From Saprospiraceae bacterium (GTDB lineage Bacteria; Bacteroidota; Bacteroidia; Chitinophagales; Saprospiraceae): a stretch of 64,000 bases of DNA. The DNA is taken from NCBI GenBank assembly GCA_020436935.1, contig JAGQWX010000022.1, positions 16,896 to 80,895 of the forward strand, read 5' to 3'. Position numbers and translations under genes: made by a program. Positions 18,887-27,816 of the stretch are shown piece after piece (within the stretch, counting starts at the first letter, position 1; every line of letters begins with the position of its first letter). A model generated the notes under the pieces. The model saw nothing but the letters and a program-made list of their open reading frames with translations, searched no databases and had not been told where the DNA came from.

Positions 18887-18972
18887 TCTAAATTTATAAT
18901 TCGTTAGTTATCAGCCATTCGCTTTTGATTCAAAATCAAAAAAATTTTGGATCAAAATGAGATATAGCTGAG

Positions 18973-21900
18973 ATGTTACAACAATTCAATCATAGGCCAA
19001 ATACAGTTATGCACCGCATATTAAAGTTCAATCCGTACATAGTTCAGTTATTCCTTTTTCTCTTTTTGTCGAGTTGTGTAAAACCAGATCTTCCACCTAT
19101 TCTTGTCGCTAAAAACACCCACATCACCCTCATTGGCAACAACTTATGTTCCAGAATGCTCAACTTTGGTCATTTTGAGACAGAAGTGCACCTTAGATTT
19201 CCAGAGCATGACCTCACCATACGCAATATGTGTGACGGAGGCGACACGCCGGGCTTCAGACCCCACTCTGGAAGAAAAAGTCCTTGGGCTTTTGCGGGAG
19301 CTGAAAAATTCCAAACCTCGCTGGCGCAAAATTCTCACAGTGAAGGAGACTTTGACAGTCCGGACGAATGGCTGACCAGACACCACACCGATGTAGTGAT
19401 TGCTTTTTTTGGGTTGAATGATGTTGAGGAAGATACTTCTGATTTGCGACGATTTGGTGAAGAATTGGCGGCATTCATCGACCATACAACGAGACAAAAA
19501 TACAATGGCATCGACAGTCCCCGGCTGGCCATTGTTTCACCCATAGCCATTCAGGACTTGTCACATCTTTACGACGTACCCGATGGGAGTGTACAAAACG
19601 AACATTTGGCCAACGTGAGCCGCATCATGAGAGAAGTCTGTAAGAAAAAACAAGTGCTCTTTGTGGACGCATTCAACGAAAGTAAAAAATGGTATAAAAA
19701 AGGAAGTGTTCTTACCATAGACGGATTACAGCTCAATGATGAAGGATATCAGATTTTTGGTGCCTTTCTGGCAGACCAACTGTTCGGTAAGACGAAGACC
19801 ATAATGGAAGACAAAAGAGACGAGGTCAAACAGGCCGTTCTTGACAAAAACTGGTACTGGCACAATGATTATAAAACCCCAAACGGCGTCCACGTTTTTG
19901 GAAGAAGGCACAATCCTTTTGGACCTGACAATTACCCCGACGAATTGATCAAAACCAGGCAAATGACTGCCATCAGGGATACTGCCATCTGGAAAATTTG
20001 CAGGGGTGAAGCTTACGATGTTGCGGCGGCTGACGCACAGACCATTCAGCTTAAGCCTGTTTCTACCAACTTCGAAATGGGCAAATCCATTCCATACTTG
20101 TATGGAAAAGATGCCATGCAAAAATTCACCATGGCACCAGGATATAAGATCGACCTTTTTGCATCCGAGCAGGAATTTCCAGATTTGGCCAATCCTTCGC
20201 AAATTGCTTTCGACGACAAAGGCCGATTATGGGTGGCAGTCATGCCCACCTATCCACACTACCGCATTGGAGATGAGAGGCCCAACGATAAATTGATCAT
20301 TCTGGAAGATACCGATGGAGATTTTAAAGCGGACAAACAAACCATTTTTGCAGACCACCTCCACATCCCGGCAGGCTTTGAGTTCGCTCCTGAAGGCGTG
20401 TACATTTCCCAGGGCACCAATCTGAAATTGTACACCGATACAGATGGTGACGATCGCGCGGATAAAATTGAGATTGTATTGAGTGGCTTCGATGACCATG
20501 ATACCCACCACGTCATCAGTGCCTTTTGTGCTGATCCCTCAGGGGCCGTTTATATGGGTGAGGGTGTCTTTTTACATACCAATGTGGAAACACCTTATGG
20601 CACCGTCAGGGCAACCAATGGCGGCTTCATGAGGTATAGTCCACAGCAAAAAAAGCTGGAAAGAACTGCACAGTTGCCCATCCCCAATCCCTGGGGTATC
20701 GCTTTTGATGAATGGGGCCAAAACTTTTTTGCATCCACTTCCAATCCCGACGTTTTTTGGATGATGCCGGGCTCCACCAGGCCTGTTTATGGCATTTCAA
20801 CACCCATATCCAACAGCATCATAGAGAATGCCCACAGAGTGAGACCTACTTCCGGACTTGAATTTGTCTCCAGCAGGCACTTTCCCGATGAAGTCCAGGG
20901 CGACCTGCTGATCAACAACACCATCGGTTTTCTCGGTATGAAAATGCATCAAATGATCGATGACGGAACAGGCTTCAAATCAAAACACCGACTCGATCTT
21001 GTCAAAAGCAGTGACCCCAATTTCAGGCCTGTAGATATGGAGTTTGCTCCCGATGGCTCGCTGTATCTGGCTGATTGGCACAACGTATTGATCGGCCACA
21101 TGCAACACAATGCCCGGGACCCCTTACGTGATCATGTGCATGGAAGGATCTACCGAATCACTTATCCAGCCAGGCCTTTGGTGGAAGTAGCAAAAGTGCA
21201 TGGAGCATCAATTGATGCTTTACTGGACAATCTGAAGCTTCCGGAATATCGGACGAGATATCGCACCAGAAGGGCTTTGAGGGCAATGGACAAAAATCAA
21301 GTCTATGATCATCTTCAGCGCTGGAAGGCCGGACTACAAAAGGATCACCCGCAATATCAGCATCATCTCCTGGAAGCGCTCTGGGTTTCATGGGGCATCA
21401 ATAAAGTAGACGAAAAACTCCTCGAAGAATTACTGAATGCCCCCGACTTCAGGGTCAGGGCAGCGGCAGTAAAAGTATTGAGGCACGCCGGAAAACTAAA
21501 GCTGGATCGAATAGCCTTACTCACTAAGGCGGCTGATGATGCCCATGGTCGGGTAAGGCTGGAAGCATTTGTCGCATCCACCTGGCAGGATAAATCGAGC
21601 GCCGAAAAAATAAAATCAGCATTCGAAAAGCACGAGATCGACCCATGGATGAAGGAAATTTATGACTTTGTAAAAAATCCAACACTGGGTAAAGAAGATT
21701 CCAATATTCAGCTCAGTCCGAAGGAGAAAATGCTGGCGATGGGCGAAGAAATTTATAACAGGGAGGGATTTTGCGTGACCTGTCACCAATCGAATGGCAT
21801 GGGTCTGGAAAGCTCCGGATTTCCTCCTTTGGCGGGCAGCAAATGGGTCATGGGCAATACTGAAAGATTGATCAAAATAACACTGAACGGTCTGTATGGC

Positions 21901-22134
21901 CCGATCGAAGTCAATGGCAAAACATACCCGGGCAATGTTCCCATGACACCCTATACCGGCATGCTCAATGACGAAGAGATAGCAGCAGTCCTGAATTACA
22001 TCCGTCAAAATTTCGGAAATATTGCCTCAGAATGGATTGAAGTTGAGAAAGTAGCTGAGATCAGAAAAAAAACTGCAGGTTTTAAGGGCTTCTACTCCCC
22101 TGAAGAATTATTAAAATTACATCCCCATCAATAA
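18973..22134 (+). CDS. GDSL esterase / PVC-type dehydrogenase / cytochrome c fusion lipoprotein
   Basis: A 1053-residue envelope protein. The ATG at 19009 (residue 13) gives a cleaner lipoprotein signal (LFLFLFLSSC) and may be the true start. An SGNH/GDSL hydrolase-like domain spans about 45-275 (VVIAFFGLNDVEED; later LTIDGLQLNDEGY). Then comes a membrane-bound-dehydrogenase-type propeller (about 375-735, FAPEGVYISQGTNL), HEAT-like repeats (about 760-885) and a class I cytochrome c with C934-V-T-C937-H938 and a probable Met ligand in NVPMTPY. This matches the PVC-type heme-binding CxxCH architecture. Partner and substrate are unknown; sugar or alcohol oxidation is a common suggestion. ThuA follows 15 bases on. 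Confidence 0.85.
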   Translation: MLQQFNHRPNTVMHRILKFNPYIVQLFLFLFLSSCVKPDLPPILVAKNTHITLIGNNLCSRMLNFGHFETEVHLRFPEHDLTIRNMCDGGDTPGFRPHSGRKSPWAFAGAEKFQTSLAQNSHSEGDFDSPDEWLTRHHTDVVIAFFGLNDVEEDTSDLRRFGEELAAFIDHTTRQKYNGIDSPRLAIVSPIAIQDLSHLYDVPDGSVQNEHLANVSRIMREVCKKKQVLFVDAFNESKKWYKKGSVLTIDGLQLNDEGYQIFGAFLADQLFGKTKTIMEDKRDEVKQAVLDKNWYWHNDYKTPNGVHVFGRRHNPFGPDNYPDELIKTRQMTAIRDTAIWKICRGEAYDVAAADAQTIQLKPVSTNFEMGKSIPYLYGKDAMQKFTMAPGYKIDLFASEQEFPDLANPSQIAFDDKGRLWVAVMPTYPHYRIGDERPNDKLIILEDTDGDFKADKQTIFADHLHIPAGFEFAPEGVYISQGTNLKLYTDTDGDDRADKIEIVLSGFDDHDTHHVISAFCADPSGAVYMGEGVFLHTNVETPYGTVRATNGGFMRYSPQQKKLERTAQLPIPNPWGIAFDEWGQNFFASTSNPDVFWMMPGSTRPVYGISTPISNSIIENAHRVRPTSGLEFVSSRHFPDEVQGDLLINNTIGFLGMKMHQMIDDGTGFKSKHRLDLVKSSDPNFRPVDMEFAPDGSLYLADWHNVLIGHMQHNARDPLRDHVHGRIYRITYPARPLVEVAKVHGASIDALLDNLKLPEYRTRYRTRRALRAMDKNQVYDHLQRWKAGLQKDHPQYQHHLLEALWVSWGINKVDEKLLEELLNAPDFRVRAAAVKVLRHAGKLKLDRIALLTKAADDAHGRVRLEAFVASTWQDKSSAEKIKSAFEKHEIDPWMKEIYDFVKNPTLGKEDSNIQLSPKEKMLAMGEEIYNREGFCVTCHQSNGMGLESSGFPPLAGSKWVMGNTERLIKITLNGLYGPIEVNGKTYPGNVPMTPYTGMLNDEEIAAVLNYIRQNFGNIASEWIEVEKVAEIRKKTAGFKGFYSPEELLKLHPHQ

Positions 22135-22149
22135 TAAAAACGTATTAGC

Positions 22150-23115
22150 ATGAAGACAATCACCTTCTTTTTTGCCCTCCACATGTTTTTGATTTCTTGT
22201 GCTCAAAAGCCAACATTGCCCAAGCCGCATATCGTTTTTGTTTTTGGTGATGAAGAATACAGGTCAGAAGAATCCATGCCCATGCTGGCAGCTATCGCAC
22301 AAAGAGAATTGAATGCCAAAATATCCCTGTGTTATCCTTTGGACAGTCTTGAATTTGTGAATCCCAATGTCAACAACAACATTTCAGGATTGGAGGCATT
22401 GAAGAGCGCTGATCTCATGGTGTTGTTCTGCAGATGGAGGGAATTGCCCAAAAATCAGGCGCAACATATCCTCGATTATGTCGAAAGTGGAAAACCAATA
22501 GTAGGCTTCAGGACGAGTACACATACCTTCAAGTACACCAAAGATTCTACCATGTTTCACCTCAACGACGATTGGCCACATCAAGTCCTGGGACAACAGT
22601 GGATTACCCACCATGGGCATTTTGACGATGGGGCTCATCCGCTCACATCCGTCTATTTTCCTCAAAACCAAACCAAGAGCCCGATCTTGAATGGTGTAGA
22701 GCCTTTTGATGCATACAGCTGGCTGTACCACGTTGATGGAGGAAAATGGCAACTGAATGAAAACTGCCAGCCCATTTTGTATGGCAAATCGCTAAAATCC
22801 AGGCATGAAATGGATGGCAAACTGAATGAATTCCCGTTGACTCAGCCTGTGGCATGGACAAAATCTTATGCCACGACTTCAGGAAAAAACTCTAGAGTAT
22901 TTTTCACAACGCTAGGACACCCCTTTGATTTCAAAATCGAGTCCATGCGCAAACTGGCTTTAAATGGCATCTTCTGGGCACTTGGAAAAGAAAATCAGAT
23001 TCCTGGAAATGGGGCAAATGTCAGTTTTGTTGGGGACTATAATCCAAACAATTCAGGCTTTGGAGAATTGTATAAAAAAGGCATGAAACCGCTGCAACTG
23101 GATGGGGTTAAATGA
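22150..23115 (+). CDS. ThuA-domain lipoprotein
   Basis: A 321-residue protein with signal peptide and lipobox (MFLISC). The ThuA-like fold is a glutamine-amidotransferase-like Rossmann arrangement: HIVFVFGDEEYRSEESMPML at the start, then SADLMVLFCRWRELP, VESGKPIVGFRTSTHTF and later SRVFFTTLGHPFDF. ThuA-like proteins accompany sugar oxidoreductases and PVC-type cytochromes. It starts 15 bases after the cytochrome fusion gene, so the two form an operon and likely act together in the envelope on a carbohydrate substrate. The reaction is not established. Confidence 0.85.
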   Translation: MKTITFFFALHMFLISCAQKPTLPKPHIVFVFGDEEYRSEESMPMLAAIAQRELNAKISLCYPLDSLEFVNPNVNNNISGLEALKSADLMVLFCRWRELPKNQAQHILDYVESGKPIVGFRTSTHTFKYTKDSTMFHLNDDWPHQVLGQQWITHHGHFDDGAHPLTSVYFPQNQTKSPILNGVEPFDAYSWLYHVDGGKWQLNENCQPILYGKSLKSRHEMDGKLNEFPLTQPVAWTKSYATTSGKNSRVFFTTLGHPFDFKIESMRKLALNGIFWALGKENQIPGNGANVSFVGDYNPNNSGFGELYKKGMKPLQLDGVK

Positions 23116-23125
23116 TTATTGACTC

Positions 23126-23584
23126 TTACCAATAATTGATGTCATGTACCAGATCTTTTCGAAAGGATTTTATAATCAAATCGAATATGATGTATTGTAT
23201 TGCAAAAACAAAAAACAAAAAGGCCAAAGACATGATTAAGAAGCCCCTATCAACAAAATCTGCCGTAACAATTAATACAAATAAGGCCGCGAAAGAAAAG
23301 ACAAATAGTATTTCATGGAATGATGAAAGTCCAAAATTCAGAATGAGGGAAATTTGACCCGCTTTGTCAATTTTGCTTCCTTTTACGACAACCAGCATTT
23401 TAAATAAACTCAAACCGATGTAATCATAGATGTCATTTTGCTTCCGGTTGATAAAAACTTTGCCATTTTCCTTTCTCACGAAATACTTTCTATTTGAAAC
23501 AATAAACTCCTTTGAAAAACCCGGTTCAGCCCACCAGGACGTCATAGGAAAATTGAGGACCAGTTCTCTTTTTCGAAAAATCAC
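23126..23584 (-). CDS. Hypothetical protein with two membrane helices
   Basis: A 152-residue protein starting at GTG (23584); an internal ATG at residue 14 is the alternative. The N-terminal 70 residues are soluble and beta-rich (FIVSNRKYFVRKENGKVFIN), somewhat like small PH-type membrane domains. Two hydrophobic helices follow at about 90-110 and 114-138, then a basic tail. No family is recognised. It converges with the ThuA gene, 10 bases between ends. Confidence 0.6.
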   Translation of the reverse strand: MIFRKRELVLNFPMTSWWAEPGFSKEFIVSNRKYFVRKENGKVFINRKQNDIYDYIGLSLFKMLVVVKGSKIDKAGQISLILNFGLSSFHEILFVFSFAALFVLIVTADFVDRGFLIMSLAFLFFVFAIQYIIFDLIIKSFRKDLVHDINYW

Positions 23585-23670
23585 TTTGAGCTATAAATTA
23601 ATGTTATAAATAATATTTTAACCTCGCTTTCGGTATTCTGAATGTAGTTATAAAATGAATTGTATTCATT

Positions 23671-24777
23671 TCAGTTTTCAAAATTCAATTGATAATTGGT
23701 GCTTCGGCCTCCTCCTTTAGACACCAAAATACCTTTCTGAAGCAAATCTTGAAGATGACGGGTAGCAGTTGCTTTGGATAATTTTGTTATTGATTGATAC
23801 TTTTTTGCATTCATTCCACCTTTAAATTCGTCAGGACCTGATTCGAACATTTTATTAATAACTTTCATTTGTGCCGAATTGATTTGCATTGAAAACTTAT
23901 CAAAAAAGGAAGTTTTTCTTACCAAAAATTGAATTGAATCTAAAAATGAATATTGTGCTGCTAAAACGGTTTTACAGAAATATTCGATCCAGCCTGGAAC
24001 ATTATTTCTGGTTTGAGCATCATTTAATGCCTGATAATAGCTCATTTTATCTTTTTCGATGGCAGAGCTTAAACTCATCAGTATGGGGCGTTTAAGGCCT
24101 TGGGCTATTGCTTTTTCAGAAATGGCCCGACCTATCCTCCCATTTCCATCTTCAAATGGGTGAATGCTTTCAAAATATAAGTGTGCCACAGCAGCTCGAA
24201 TCAGTGGATTTTCAATGGGATTTTGACCAATTGGCATAGTCGAATTAAACCAAAGACAAAAGGCATCCATTTCCCTGGGCACATCTATTGAAGGAGGTGC
24301 CTCAAAATGAACTACTTCTTTACCCGCTGGTCCTGAAACTACCTGCATTGGCTCAGTATGAGTTCTATATTGGCCTGTTTTAACTGATTGGTTAGCCGAA
24401 AACAATAATTTATGCCATTCAAAAAGAGTTTCATTGGTGAGCTTTAATTCAAAATCTTGCCTGACTTTGACCATAAGAGTAGCTAATCCATAAGCTCTTT
24501 TATCTTTTATTATGTGCGCAGGAGTTGGAAAACCCAGGTTTCTTTTAACACTGGACATAACATCTGCTCTACTAAGGAATTCACCTTCAATTGCAGAAGT
24601 ACTCAAAGCTTCCTTTACCAAAATGTCCGTTAATGATTCTTCCTTAATTTTATCAGAAAGGCTTTGCATGTACCCATGGCTTTGCCCGGCGATGGATATA
24701 AATTCCATTGCAAATGAGTTGAAATCACTTTGTCTATATTCAAATTTTGGCCAGTCTTTTTGTTGCCAATTGTACAT
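23671..24777 (-). CDS. Fic-family AMP-transferase with DUF4172 and C-terminal HTH
   Basis: From the ATG at 24775-24777 it is 368 residues, starting MYNWQQKDWPKFEYRQ, the usual DUF4172 opening. A TTG 14 codons upstream lengthens the frame but would translate the operator repeats, so the ATG is preferred. The Fic core has HPFEDGNGRIGR with catalytic His206. A self-inhibitory motif TSAIEG (Thr60, Glu64, Gly65) precedes it, as in class II Fic proteins. The last 60 residues look like a winged helix (YQSITKLSKATATRHLQDLL). Family members AMPylate proteins. Four operator-like half-sites lie immediately upstream. Confidence 0.92.
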   Translation of the reverse strand: MYNWQQKDWPKFEYRQSDFNSFAMEFISIAGQSHGYMQSLSDKIKEESLTDILVKEALSTSAIEGEFLSRADVMSSVKRNLGFPTPAHIIKDKRAYGLATLMVKVRQDFELKLTNETLFEWHKLLFSANQSVKTGQYRTHTEPMQVVSGPAGKEVVHFEAPPSIDVPREMDAFCLWFNSTMPIGQNPIENPLIRAAVAHLYFESIHPFEDGNGRIGRAISEKAIAQGLKRPILMSLSSAIEKDKMSYYQALNDAQTRNNVPGWIEYFCKTVLAAQYSFLDSIQFLVRKTSFFDKFSMQINSAQMKVINKMFESGPDEFKGGMNAKKYQSITKLSKATATRHLQDLLQKGILVSKGGGRSTNYQLNFEN

Positions 24778-24779
24778 AA

Positions 24780-24852
24780 TGAGCCGATTGTCGATATTAT
24801 TCGGCTCAAATATACTCAAATTTTGAGCCGAATAGCTGAAATATTCGGCTCA
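24780..24852. promoter_or_regulatory. Four-half-site operator upstream of the Fic gene
   Basis: TGAGCCGAAT-type half-sites alternate in orientation: TGAGCCGATT 24780-24789, ATTCGGCTCA 24799-24808, TGAGCCGAAT 24824-24833, ATTCGGCTCA 24843-24852. Centres are spaced 19, 25 and 19 bases, making two inverted pairs. The last pair extends to an 11-base perfect inverted repeat (24824-24834 and 24842-24852). The cluster begins three bases upstream of the ATG at 24777, so binding there would block transcription or initiation. The Fic C-terminal helix-turn-helix is the obvious candidate binder, by inference. Confidence 0.75.
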
Positions 24853-24880
24853 CACTCTATAATTCATTAATACAACAGCT

Positions 24881-25987
24881 TTATCTTAAACGCACCACCT
24901 TGCCCTTCTTCGCACTTTTCCTAGCAGCATCGAGAATTTCCATCACCACCATATTGTTCTCCAGGGATGAAAGGTCATATTGGTCCGGCTTCAACTCTCC
25001 TCTGATGACAGCGGTGAGATACACAAAGGGATCGTTTAAAGGCTTTTCTCTTTCTTCCAGCTTCATCTTTTCTTCCTGGAAGCCATCGTACCCTTCAGCA
25101 ATCCTGACCCTTAGGTCATGGCGGTTGTCGGCATAAACAGCTCCCTTCAAACCATAGATTTCCATGTCCTTTCTGCCAATGGGCCAGTTCCAGGAGGGTT
25201 CAATGATGGCTACTGACCGGTCGTATTTCAACAGAATGATCGCTTCGTCGTCCACTTTTGGGTTGTTTTCACTTTGGTGCTGAGCGGTCAACGCCTGAAC
25301 AGACAAAGGCCTTTTACCATCCATCAGCCAGGTCAGCAAATTGGCGCCGTAACATCCAAAGTCTGTGATGGCTCCACCTCCATTCAATTCGGGGTCTGTT
25401 AGCCATGCCAAAAATTCAGGATTGACACCAATATTTTTCGGACCTCGATGGCCATCTCTGACTACTACTTTCCTAATGTCTCCAATCATGGTGTCATTTT
25501 TTACGATATCAAATGCTTTGTGATTTGTAGGATACCATGTGGTCTCGTAATTGGTCAGCAATTGGATTTGGTGCTTCTTTGCCAGCGCTTTCATCTTTTG
25601 TGCATGCTTGAGACTCACGGCCAGTGGCTTTTCTACCATCACGTGAATTCCTTTTGGCGCACAAACTTCCACCACCTCAAGATGGTCATAGATGTTTCCA
25701 AAAGCTGTTACCGCTTCCGGTTTTTCTGCAGCAATCATTTCCTCTAATGTGGTATAAATTTTATTCATTGGAAAATGATACTGATCTACATATTTTTTGG
25801 CGACTTCTTTATCCGGTTCAGCTATGCCGACTATTTCAAATGCCTCTTCATTGGCATCGCTGCCAAATATCCAATGAACATGGGTATGGCTCAGTCCTGC
25901 TACCCCAATTTTGAGCGGCTTGGATTGGGCGTTCAGGTTCAAACAATAAAGAAACAGCAATAGTGGAATAAAAAATCGCTTTAACAT
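24881..25987 (-). CDS. Exported Gfo/Idh/MocA-family oxidoreductase
   Basis: A 368-residue protein with a signal peptide (1-20, LNLNAQ). The NAD(P)-binding Rossmann domain covers about 23-150 (KIGVAGLSHTHVHWIFG; VEKPLAVSLKHAQKMKAL, whose EKP motif holds the conserved Lys). The C-terminal alpha/beta substrate domain follows (GGGAITDFGCYGANLLTWLM). The family oxidises or rearranges sugars and polyols with a bound nicotinamide cofactor. Exported members use a tightly bound cofactor in the periplasm. A link with the ThuA/cytochrome genes 2 kb away is possible but they are not in one operon. Confidence 0.9.
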   Translation of the reverse strand: MLKRFFIPLLLFLYCLNLNAQSKPLKIGVAGLSHTHVHWIFGSDANEEAFEIVGIAEPDKEVAKKYVDQYHFPMNKIYTTLEEMIAAEKPEAVTAFGNIYDHLEVVEVCAPKGIHVMVEKPLAVSLKHAQKMKALAKKHQIQLLTNYETTWYPTNHKAFDIVKNDTMIGDIRKVVVRDGHRGPKNIGVNPEFLAWLTDPELNGGGAITDFGCYGANLLTWLMDGKRPLSVQALTAQHQSENNPKVDDEAIILLKYDRSVAIIEPSWNWPIGRKDMEIYGLKGAVYADNRHDLRVRIAEGYDGFQEEKMKLEEREKPLNDPFVYLTAVIRGELKPDQYDLSSLENNMVVMEILDAARKSAKKGKVVRLR

Positions 25988-26035
25988 CGGAGATCAATTT
26001 GTTAGCCTAATATAATTCATTACTGAAAAAGACGA

Positions 26036-26425
26036 TTAAATTTTCTTTTGAACTTGCCAAAAGTGCCCGAAGGGATCACGGAACATGGCTTGCCTATATC
26101 CATATTCATGATCTGTGGTGGGATTGATCAGCACTGCGCCCGCCAGAATCGCATTTTGAAGGACAACTTCAACATCGTCAACAAACAAACCAATTACAGT
26201 GGTCACTCCACCGGAACTCAATGGTTCCAAAGCGCTGCCCATGGTTTCATGCACATGAAAAGTTGCACCATCCAATTCAAATTCAGCAACATGTACACTT
26301 CCATCATCATTCCTGAGACAAAATATTTCATGCGCACCAAAATTCGTATAAAAATCCAATGAAAAAGTAGCTTTAGGAATATGAAGTTCAGGCGCGAAAT
26401 GGGTTTTAAGTTTAGGGCTGGACAT
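26036..26425 (-). CDS. VOC-superfamily (glyoxalase-like) protein
   Basis: A 129-residue protein from the ATG at 26423-26425; the longer frame starts with TTG ten codons earlier. It follows the PhnB-like VOC pattern: PELHIPKATFSLDFYTNFGA, the strand DGATFHVHE, VGLFVDDVEVVLQNAILAGA and a C-terminal FRDPFGHFWQVQ. Such proteins use a metal site for isomerase, lyase or antibiotic-binding reactions; the function here is open. It precedes the Gfo/Idh/MocA gene on the same strand by about 50 bases. Confidence 0.85.
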   Translation of the reverse strand: MSSPKLKTHFAPELHIPKATFSLDFYTNFGAHEIFCLRNDDGSVHVAEFELDGATFHVHETMGSALEPLSSGGVTTVIGLFVDDVEVVLQNAILAGAVLINPTTDHEYGYRQAMFRDPFGHFWQVQKKI

Positions 26426-26637
26426 AGGTTCGATTTTAATTTTTGAATGATACAATTATAAGCTTCTCTATGGGATCAGGTTTTAGGTGTTAGGTCTTAG
26501 GTTTTAGAAATTTTATAAAGACAAGTTACAACTTTATACACTAAGAAAACTTTGCTTCTTGCTTTTGCTCCCAGGAATTCGGGACTTAAACTTCCTTAAA
26601 TGCCAACTATTGATAACTAACCAATATCAGCTAAACC

Positions 26638-27816
26638 TCAAATCAGCAACCACGCGGCCAGGCCACTTCCAAGCTCCAGCGCATCCTCATCAATATCAAA
26701 GGTCGGCGTATGGACCGCACTGGTGATGCCTCTCGCTTTATTGCCCGTGCCCAGCCTGTAAAAGCAGGCAGGCATGACCTGGGTATAGTAGGAGAAATCT
26801 TCGGCTGCAAGTCTGATGGGGAGTTCTTCGACCATTTCATCGCCGAGGTAAGCTTTCATTTTATCGGCAACGACTTCAGTTACTTTATCGTCATTGATCA
26901 GACTTGGATAGCCGACAGAAATGTATACTTCACAGCTTGCGCCCATGGCAGCTGCTGTACCCTCACAGATATTTTTGATGTGTTCGTGGGCCTCGTACCG
27001 CCATTTTTCATCCATGGCTCGGAAGGTTCCTTCCATTTTGACCTCTTCCGGTATGATGTTGGTTGCACCGCCCGTAGAATTGATTTTACCTATGGTGAGT
27101 ACACTGGGAGAAATGGGGTCTACTTTTCTACTGATGACTTGTTGTAATGCGGTCACGATGTGGGCAGCAACCAGGATGGTATCAATGGCATGGTGGGGAG
27201 TGGCGGCGTGTCCACCTTTGCCTCGTACTGTGATGTAGAGTTCATCTGCGGAGGCCATGTATTGTCCTGACCGGTATCCGACTTTACCCACCTCCATCGA
27301 TGGATAAACGTGCTGACCGAGTATGAATTCCGGATAGCTGGCTCCAAAAGCTCCTTCATTGAGCATGAGGCTGGCACCTCCGGGATGTTTTTCTTCACCG
27401 GGCTGAAATACAAAGTCAATGCTGCCCGACCACCTCTCGCTGAGCTCCTTGAGGATGAGTATGGCTCCCATCATAGAAGAGGAATGTACATCGTGGCCGC
27501 AAGCGTGCATTTTGCCCGGATGCTGAGAGGCATAGGGCTTGTCATTTTCTTCCTGAATGGGCAATGCGTCAATGTCCGCTCTGAATGCCCTTCTCGGACC
27601 GGCCTGACCACCATAAAGCGTTGCGATGATGCCATGGCCACCCCAACCTGAGGTGTAAGGTATCTGATGATCCTCCAGAAAAGACCTGATATAGGCAGCG
27701 GTCTGCTCTTCTTCAAACGAAAGCTCAGGGTGAGCATGCAGGTAGTGTCTGTATGAAATTACCTGAGATTTATATTTCTGCGCAAGCGCTTTGATTTCTG
27801 CTATGGATATGCTCAC
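26638..27816 (-). CDS. M20-family amidohydrolase
   Basis: A 392-residue metallopeptidase-type hydrolase of the amidohydrolase/hippurate hydrolase group. The visible motifs are HAHPELSFEE near the start, MHACGHDVHSS for metal binding and FQPGEE with the catalytic Glu. Substrates are N-acyl amino acids or related amides. The GTG at 27814-27816 is chosen as start because it overlaps the glycosyltransferase stop as GTGA and gives a normal family length. The longer frame reaching 27882 lies inside that upstream gene. Translation is probably coupled to the gene before it. Confidence 0.92.
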   Translation of the reverse strand: MSISIAEIKALAQKYKSQVISYRHYLHAHPELSFEEEQTAAYIRSFLEDHQIPYTSGWGGHGIIATLYGGQAGPRRAFRADIDALPIQEENDKPYASQHPGKMHACGHDVHSSSMMGAILILKELSERWSGSIDFVFQPGEEKHPGGASLMLNEGAFGASYPEFILGQHVYPSMEVGKVGYRSGQYMASADELYITVRGKGGHAATPHHAIDTILVAAHIVTALQQVISRKVDPISPSVLTIGKINSTGGATNIIPEEVKMEGTFRAMDEKWRYEAHEHIKNICEGTAAAMGASCEVYISVGYPSLINDDKVTEVVADKMKAYLGDEMVEELPIRLAAEDFSYYTQVMPACFYRLGTGNKARGITSAVHTPTFDIDEDALELGSGLAAWLLI

